Part shown: piece by piece, positions 57,633 to 64,000 of the stretch | Position numbering within the stretch: the first letter of the stretch is position 1 | Layout: each line of letters opens with the position of its first letter | Assembly: GCA_029449235.1 (NCBI GenBank) | Contig: JANATG010000010.1 | Span: 1,364,001-1,428,000, forward strand | Direction: 5' to 3' | DNA length: 64,000 bases | DNA from: Linnemannia schmuckeri | Lineage: Eukaryota; Mortierellomycota; Mortierellomycetes; Mortierellales; Mortierellaceae | Program-made: the position numbers and the translations under genes | Notes under the pieces: model-generated | What the model was told of the DNA's origin: nothing | Seen by the model: only the letters and a program-made list of their open reading frames with translations | The model's database searches: none

Positions 57633-59078
57633 GCTAACGCAGGCGCCCTGATGCTACCGCATCCTTGTTCCCCGATGTGGCGAATGACCAGACTCGACAA
57701 GTAATGCTAGCCATGGAAGACACGGCAACGGCGCTCAAGTAAAACGCAATGGCACTTAGTGGACATTCAGCCAAGAGTAACTACCATACGACTGCATTCA
57801 ACGAACACACGACTACGCTCAAGACACCAAACCAGGTTTTTTCATTATTTTTTTTATTTGTTTAGGTATGTGCACGCTTGCGTGTTTTATCTTGCTGAAG
57901 ATTTTGAATTTTTCCGTTTTCGTGATTGATCATGTAAACCTCTGTTTTCTTGTTAGTGCAACCACGACTGCCACAACAGCAGGCCAAGAAACGGAGTACT
58001 TCTATTCCCTCGAACAAGACAGCAACGTTCTCTTTGTCCTCATTCTCCTCCTTTTCTCCCTTCGTTTAAGGTCCATCCGCTAATCGCAACAACAACAACA
58101 ACAATAGCAGCAACAACAGGGATGTGGGTCGTTAGCAAATGTCGATCAAGATCATGGTCGACTTAGACTTTCCCTTTTTTTCCGCCTGGTATTTTCCTTT
58201 TCTATGCACAGCCCAACTGTGTCAGATCAAAAGGGAGAGATCACCTTTTTTTTTATTTTTTGTCCATGTGGAAGTGAGAAACGACGCACAGCCAACAACA
58301 GGGAAGGTTGTTCCCTGTGACTTCCCGTCTATCTTACTATTAATCTATTCATCTACGAAGTCGGCGAGATTAACAATGACGATCATAGATGCACATTTGT
58401 GTCCAATGCGTGCAACGCTCTTGCTTCGTTAATTTTTCAATTTTATATACTGGGGTGAGGGAGTGTAATCGATTAGAGCCAAATGAGGCGCCCATTTGGC
58501 ACAACCGGAAAAGGTCTACCAGAAAAAAAGCCAGGCACTGAGGCAAAATAGGTCTTTGGTTCAACAAAGACAAGCACACCATCATTATCTGTCTCTTCCT
58601 CTCCTGTCCATGAAGAGGTTCGTTCTCTCGTACTTTCCCTCTATTACTTTTGTCGATTTGGGCAGTGTTAACATACTCCTGCTACTGCTACTGCTACCTG
58701 TCTGCCCCTTCCTCCTCGTCCTCCTCTTCGACTTACTCCCTTCGTTCATCATGCGAGACCCCCTTGCTTGATAGATAGGCGCCCTCATAGGTAAGTCCTT
58801 GTACATATTTCTCTCTTGTCCACGACGTCTTTTTTTTTTGTTTTGTTTTTTCATGTTCCCTCTTTTCTCACTTTCTCGTCGTCGTTTTCCTTCCTTCCCA
58901 CCTTTCAATTCCTTCTCTCAACATCTTTCTTCCATCCCTACCAGCCTTTCTTACTTTCCAGCATCGTGTTATTAGGCCATTTACCCTCTCTTCCTCGCTC
59001 CTCTTTTATCTCACACCTTTTCTATCCCGAACCCCTTTTTTCACCTTCAAAACTATCATATCCAACTACTGATCCAAA
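57633..59078. other. Intergenic, with possible coding debris
   Basis: At about 57655-57835 one frame reads DATASLFPDVANDQTRQVML, AMEDTATALK, a TAA, then NAMALSGHSAKSNYHTTAFN, which may be debris of the upstream broken gene. The rest has short frames only. From 58800 to 59078 it is C/T-rich, leader of the Kelch pseudogene. Confidence 0.3.
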
Positions 59079-60969
59079 ATGTGGCACCCTTCCCTCCTCC
59101 TCAGCATATCGCTCGCTCTTCTCTCACTCTGCCCTTCATCCACAACTTTCACCCACGCCCAACAACAATACACGCCAACCACTTACTACGGCCCACAATC
59201 AGCATTCGCCGAGGGTAAGGCCCTTTACGTGCACGGTGGAAGAGCCGTCGCTTTGATTGACGGCAACCCACCCTCCCACCAAACATTTTTACTCGACCTC
59301 TCAATCCCTTGGACCATCGACAGCCCCATGTTTCGCCAGCTTGCGAGCGGGTTCCCATCTGAAGGAGCCACAAGCGCACTCTACAACAACAAAAATACTT
59401 GGTACCTCTCCAACAAACAGGACATCGTCCTGTATGATGTTTAGAAGAACACCTGGGGCCCGACCCTGCGGTACAACAGCAGCAACCCAGATTTTAACAT
59501 GGTCGCCGTCGCGGATCCGATCAACAACTCTGTCTATGTCGTCAATGGGTGGCAGGCCGACTCCAACATGTCCAACCCCGTCAGTACGATGCGTTACGAT
59601 CAGGCAACAGCTCAGATCTTTCCTGCTGGGAACAGTGTCCCTATGAGTGGTGGGTACGCCGCGGTCTGGAGCACGAAACGGAGCTCGATCCTTGTCCATG
59701 GTGGGTACAATAAGGCTCGGACTGTTATGCAACGTGTCCTGTACGAGTACATCCCCATCACGGAGTAGTACATACCTATCACGGACAAGGGCGACATCCC
59801 GCCTCCTCGCTATGGACACTGTATGGTCGAGGCGTACGGCGGTAGCAAGATCATTCTCTTTGGATGAGTTACCGACTTGAATCCGACGAGTGCCGGTATC
59901 TTTATCTTTGACGTGGCGACATTGACATGGACACAGGGCCAGACAGGAGACTCGACCGTCGGCAGAGCGTACGCAGCCTGTGCTGTCACCAATGACATGT
60001 TTGTTGCTTGGGGTGGAGCTACCCAGTTGGACAACAACTTTAGTGTTGTCAAAACCCCGACGGTTGTCTACAACCTGAAGACGAATGGGAATGGTGCATG
60101 GCAAAAGAACTTTTCGCCCGACAACGTTGTTGCGTCGTCACACGTTGGGTCCATTGTCGGTGGGGTGATCGGTGGAATGGCCCTGATTTCTGCGATGGTG
60201 CTTGGGTTTGTTGTCTATCGTCGCAAGCAACGTAAAAGGGCTGAAAAGAATTCTTTGTCGAAAGGAGAAGGAGCCACTGGTTCTGGATCCATCTCAGACG
60301 ATTCGATTACGCTCAAGCACGAGGGCGGAGAGGGCACTCAACGCTCAACATATGTGGTCCATGCACCCGTCACCGACATCACACCTATGGCCCCTACTGG
60401 ATACGAATCAACAGCTTATACAGCAATTGGCTACGCTCAACCTGGCAGTCAGCCCCAGCCCCAGGTCTACAATCCCGTCAGTGCTGGCTGTAGTCGATGG
60501 CTCTATGTACTACATAGGATACACTCCTCCTACACAGCAAATCTACGACCCTGCGACGAGTGCTCAAGGACACTCAATAGTCTACCAACCGCCTCTTGTG
60601 GACCAACCCTATGTCGCCACGGACTCGCCACAATTCCAACACCAACGGACCGCATACCAACTGCCACCGCACCACGACCCCTCTGCTGGATACCTTTCTG
60701 CCGGGTACGCTGGCTACAGCCCACCCGTGGTTGCGCCGGCTGTTCCCTCACCATCGATGGCATGGACCAATTCGCCCACGGTCACTGCTGCTTCTGCAAC
60801 AACTGCGACGGATGCCAGTGGCGCTGGCGGTGGTGAGCCCAGGGTGACTGTGGGGGGCAATGGACGATCGTATAGTTGCCCGACGCAATCCTCAGGGGTC
60901 GGAATGATGATTATCATAGCCTTAACAACAGCCATTTTTTTCATATGCATGAGGTGTATTGCGAGCTAA
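59079..60969 (+). pseudogene. Kelch-repeat single-pass membrane protein, interrupted copy
   Basis: Begins MWHPSLLLSISLALLSLCPS ... THAQQQ, a signal peptide, then Kelch-type blades (KALYVHGGRAV, YVVNGW, SSILVHGGYNK, PPRYGHCMVEAYGGSKIILFG, GIFIFDVATLTWTQG, AACAVTNDMFVAWGGA), a transmembrane helix (SIVGGVIGGMALISAMVLGFVV) and a basic stop-transfer YRRKQRKR. Three in-frame stops interrupt it: TAG at 59442, TAG at 59766 and TGA at 59865. Near 60485 the frame shifts into VVDGSMYYIGYTPPTQQ and a Pro/Tyr/Ala-rich cytosolic tail ending at 60969. Everything else lines up with the intact neighbour at 61777, so this is a recently silenced tandem copy. Stop-codon readthrough could not also explain the frameshift. 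Confidence 0.8.
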
Positions 60970-61776
60970 CGAGAAAACAAAAACAAAACAAATAAACAAA
61001 CAAACCAATCCAATCCCCTATGTCCATTTTTTACCGCCACACAATGAGCGCTTTGATTTCCTTCATCTTTTTTCGCTTATTGGATTTTTTTGTGGCACCC
61101 CATGATGAGAGCAACACAGAGTAACTCCGAAGGGGGAGAAGTGAAGGAGAGAAAAGATGGTGCGTGTGTGTTTGTTTGGATGTGTGTGCCTGCGTGTAAA
61201 GGGATTGTCAGAGTGTATGTATATCGGGGTACAACAAGGCAGGCATAGCACTGCATTGGACGAGTCCCCTCTCAAAATCGGCATCTGTCTCTAACTTTTT
61301 TTTGTGCTCTATTGCCTCTTTTTTTTTTCTTCTTTAGCACCGTTTTGCACCTTTGACACTCTCAAGATAAACAGTCGAGAGAGGATAGAAGAGAGTGTGT
61401 GTGCTGCTGCACTGTACAAGACTAGCTTGTACCCAATTCTTGAGCAGGCCTTTTTCTTTTTTTTTTTTACTCCTCACTTGTTCGATTGCGCTGTTTTACT
61501 TCTTCTTCCTCCTCTTCTTCCTCTTCCTCCTCTTCTTCCTCTTCCTCCTCTTCCTCCCTTGCTTCTCCATTGGCCCACGGATTTCCCTTCATCTTCTATA
61601 TCCTCCTCACTCTCTTTTCCTTCTCCTTCCTCCCTTTCCCTCCCCCAGCTCCATTTCACTTGCACTTCATTATCATTCCAGTGCTTATATGTTCCAACAC
61701 CCGTTACTGCCTCTCCCCCCTCTTTCTCTTCCCTATCTCTCTCCCTCGGCCCTCTCTTTTTCCAACTCGACTCATA
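60970..61776. promoter_or_regulatory. Spacer and C/T-rich promoter of the intact Kelch gene
   Basis: No gene. From about 61440 to 61770 the plus strand is nearly all pyrimidine, with TTC/CTC microsatellite repeats at 61499-61560, and forms the leader of the 61777 gene. Confidence 0.5.
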
Positions 61777-64000
61777 ATGCAGCTATCGCCTTCCCTCAGC
61801 ACAGCTATGCTGCTGCTGCTACGGTTATCCCTCTTCCTCACGACGACCACTACCATTTCACACGTCCAAGCCCAAGCAGCACCGCCACCATCAACACCCG
61901 CACTACCGACGCCAACAACTGGACCCTATAGCCCCACGCCTCTCTACAACGCCCACTCTGTATTCGTCGAGGGACGAGCCCTCTATGTCCACGGAGGAAT
62001 ACACAGCGCCAACAATGCAGCATCAGAACAAACATTCGCCCTCGACCTCTCCGTCTCGTGGAAGACCAATCAACCGGCCTTCAAACAGCTTTCTAATGGG
62101 TTTCCCTCCTCTGGAGTCACCAGCGCCTTATTTCAGGACAAGGACACATGGATGATGATCAATGGCAACCAGTTTGTCACTTATTATATCTATATGGATG
62201 AATGGAATAAGCCCGGCACGCTAACCGAAATGAACCCCCTTTCTGGGTTCCCGGCAGTGACGGATTATTCAACGGGTCTGGTCTATTACGTGAATGGGTT
62301 CAATATGCCAGCCGTGAGTGCCACTGCAGTGGGAACGATACCGGTGATGATGATGATAGAGCTCATTAATGGCACGTATCAGTTTTCGTCTATGCCCACT
62401 ACGACCGGATTCTCACTTGCCGAGAGTGGGTATGCGAGCTGTTGGAGTACCCTCCGAAAGTCGATCTTTCTTCATGGCGGAATCGCTGGGTCGCCCGTTG
62501 CCATCTACCAAAAGACACTGTTCGAGTTCGACACAGCCAAATCTACGTTCACGACGATTAATGAATCCGGTGATTCACCTTCGGCGCGGTCTGGACACTG
62601 TCTGGTAGAGGCGTACAACGGGACCAAGATAGTGTTGTTTGGAGGGGTGAACCAAACGAGCGGGGGATTGTCAGATATCTATATCCTGGATGTCGCGACG
62701 TTGAAGTGGACGCAAGGGAAGCCGGGCGGAGCTGGTGTCGGAAGGGCGAATGCTGCCTGTGCGGTGACGAATGACAGGTTTGTTGCCTGGGGTGGAGCCA
62801 CGAGGATCAATGGCAACTTTGTGGCGGTGACGACCAGCGCGACAGTTGTTTATGACTTTATTCAGAACAAGTGGATAACAACATTCTCGCCCCTAAGGAC
62901 CAATACTTCTTCACCAGACCCTGAACCAGACCCCCTTCCACCAACTGCTCCCGATGATGAAGAGACCACGTCGCCGTCGTCTTCAAAGGGTGCCCTCATT
63001 GGAGGAATTGCCGGAGGTGTAGTTGTAATTGCTGCGATCGCAGTGTTCATTTTCTTTCGTCGTCGTCGTCGTGCAGCTCGCAGGAAACAAAAGCGGGAAA
63101 AGCAGATGCCCTCTTTCCAAAACCAGCGACAGCAGCAGCAAAGGAGCAACACAAGGGAGACCGAGAAGAAGGACGACGAAGAGGAGGAGGAGGGGGAGCG
63201 CGGAAAGGGGAAGCCTGAGGACAACGATAACGGCGAGATTACCTATGTCGTCGGAGCACGAGCCATGCCTGCATCCCCTACTGAATCGTCTTTCCGCGAT
63301 TCTGGCATCATTCCTCAAAGTCGCAACTACCAACAACTACAACAGCAACAACAGCCACTTCAACAACCATTTCAACAACCACTTCAACAGCCACTACAGC
63401 CACTACAGGAACAACAACAACAAGCCTTTCATTCTGCCAGTGGAGTCCCGTTCCCGGCCCCTCCAGTCACCAGTGCCCATGTCCCCAGCGAATACACTGT
63501 CCCCGTACTCAAGTTCTTTAACCCCACCGCCACCACTCCCGCCAGCCCTACCATGACTACTCCCTCAACTACTACCCCCATTCCTATTCCCTCATCGCCT
63601 GTAGCGTCCATCTTGCCTCTTCCTCCCCCCGTAACCCCTCAGCGTCCTCAATCACTCATTCCCGGTGGATTCATTGCTCCACGCGTTGTCCACCCACCTT
63701 CTTCTTCTCAGCCAAAAGAAACCCCTATCAAGACCATGGAGCCTTCTTACACCACCCTCATCCCCTATTTCTCCCCTGTCGCCTCCGTATCCTCTCTTCC
63801 TACCTCTCAATATCCCCAATCGATCATTCCCATTAACAACAATAATAACAACAACCGGGCCTACACAAACGACCAATACCATGACCAGCAAGGAAAAGAA
63901 GAACTACATCGCCAACAACAACAAAGACAACCACCAACGGTCGAATACGGCCCAAACTCTTCACCAGCCCTTTCTTATCTGGCCATCAGCTCTCAGTGGA
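61777..64000 (+). CDS. Kelch-repeat single-pass membrane protein, intact (3' end outside window)
   Basis: Open frame from the ATG at 61777 to the window edge, at least 741 residues. Signal peptide MQLSPSLSTAMLLLLRLSLF ... SHVQAQ; Kelch-type blades over residues about 50-385 (VFVEGRALYVHGG, SIFLHGGIAG, SARSGHCLVEAYNGTKIVLF, DIYILDVATLKWTQG, AACAVTNDRFVAWGGA); Pro/Glu/Ser stalk; transmembrane helix at about 405-428 (GALIGGIAGGVVVIAAIAVF); Arg/Lys stop-transfer; then an acidic patch, poly-Gln and a long Pro/Thr/Ser-rich cytosolic tail. Probable plasma-membrane protein with an extracellular beta-propeller, for carbohydrate or protein binding; no ligand is known. It is the surviving partner of a tandem pair with 59079-60969. 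Confidence 0.85.
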   Translation, partial: MQLSPSLSTAMLLLLRLSLFLTTTTTISHVQAQAAPPPSTPALPTPTTGPYSPTPLYNAHSVFVEGRALYVHGGIHSANNAASEQTFALDLSVSWKTNQPAFKQLSNGFPSSGVTSALFQDKDTWMMINGNQFVTYYIYMDEWNKPGTLTEMNPLSGFPAVTDYSTGLVYYVNGFNMPAVSATAVGTIPVMMMIELINGTYQFSSMPTTTGFSLAESGYASCWSTLRKSIFLHGGIAGSPVAIYQKTLFEFDTAKSTFTTINESGDSPSARSGHCLVEAYNGTKIVLFGGVNQTSGGLSDIYILDVATLKWTQGKPGGAGVGRANAACAVTNDRFVAWGGATRINGNFVAVTTSATVVYDFIQNKWITTFSPLRTNTSSPDPEPDPLPPTAPDDEETTSPSSSKGALIGGIAGGVVVIAAIAVFIFFRRRRRAARRKQKREKQMPSFQNQRQQQQRSNTRETEKKDDEEEEEGERGKGKPEDNDNGEITYVVGARAMPASPTESSFRDSGIIPQSRNYQQLQQQQQPLQQPFQQPLQQPLQPLQEQQQQAFHSASGVPFPAPPVTSAHVPSEYTVPVLKFFNPTATTPASPTMTTPSTTTPIPIPSSPVASILPLPPPVTPQRPQSLIPGGFIAPRVVHPPSSSQPKETPIKTMEPSYTTLIPYFSPVASVSSLPTSQYPQSIIPINNNNNNNRAYTNDQYHDQQGKEELHRQQQQRQPPTVEYGPNSSPALSYLAISSQW

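Noticed and set aside
58139..58432. 97-codon plus-strand frame
   Set aside because: T/C-rich hydrophobic stretch with no recognisable domain, and weak context.
1..64000. CRISPR arrays, tRNA or rRNA genes, bacterial operons
   Set aside because: No regularly spaced repeats, no cloverleaf with a T-loop motif and no rRNA core sequence were found by eye; all genes are eukaryotic in structure.

Overview
The window looks like a gene-dense nuclear segment of an early-diverging filamentous fungus, most likely Mortierellomycota (Mortierella sensu lato). The reasons are short GT-AG introns (about 45-210 nt), poly-Gln/Asn/Ser tracts inside regulatory proteins, several F-box/LRR-like genes and gene relics, secreted Kelch proteins with one membrane anchor, and promoters full of long homopolymer runs. 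Placing it at phylum level is inference from gene content. No rRNA, tRNA, CRISPR or prokaryotic operon structure was seen. I rebuilt the spliced models by hand: each junction has GT-AG ends and keeps the reading frame.

Layout. 1-3.1 kb (-): 5' part of a Zn2Cys6 transcription factor that runs off the left edge. 4.7-7.6 kb (+): DEAD-box helicase of the Dbp4/DDX10 type. 8.0-9.0 kb (-): promethin-like membrane protein. 10.0-11.9 kb (-): intact F-box/LRR protein. 12.9-13.3 kb (-): possible cryptic spliced gene. 13.7 and 14.6 kb (-): two related 62-65 aa proteins, one frame-broken at a C19 tract. 16.1 kb (+): small charged protein. 17.0-17.7 kb (+): broken secreted protein. 18.7-23.3 kb (-): large fungal-TF middle-homology-region protein with no visible DNA-binding domain. 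24.7-26.0 kb (+): polyprenol reductase. 26.3-28.0 kb (+): LRR-like relic. 28.5-29.1 kb (-): U5 snRNP protein Dib1/Dim1, whose first coding exon is only the ATG. 30.0-32.2 kb (+): five-exon type II membrane glycosyltransferase. 34.4-37.8 kb (+): five-exon homologue of the N-terminal domain of plant L-arabinokinase. 37.9-42.0 kb (-): three more LRR-like relics. 44.2-49.3 kb (+): Spo71/Mug56-like PH-domain protein. 50.1-52.1 kb (-): second intact F-box/LRR protein. 52.7-53.6 kb (+): decayed Tc1/mariner transposase. 54.1-56.2 kb (-): decayed paralogue of the 50-52 kb F-box gene. 57.0-57.6 kb (+): broken Cys-containing protein. 59.1-61.0 kb (+): Kelch pseudogene. 61.8 kb to the right edge (+): its intact tandem paralogue.

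Housekeeping functions include ribosome biogenesis (Dbp4), splicing (Dib1), dolichol synthesis (polyprenol reductase) and a Golgi-type glycosyltransferase, the last two both bearing on the secretory pathway. Between them lie families in birth-and-death turnover (F-box/LRR, Kelch, small 62-65 aa proteins) and one DNA-transposon relic. I see no clear new multi-gene system. The most unusual items are the homopolymer-dependent reading frame at 13.8 kb, the four-copy LRR relic family, the Kelch gene with three in-frame stops, and the lone arabinokinase-like domain carrying a large low-complexity insertion.
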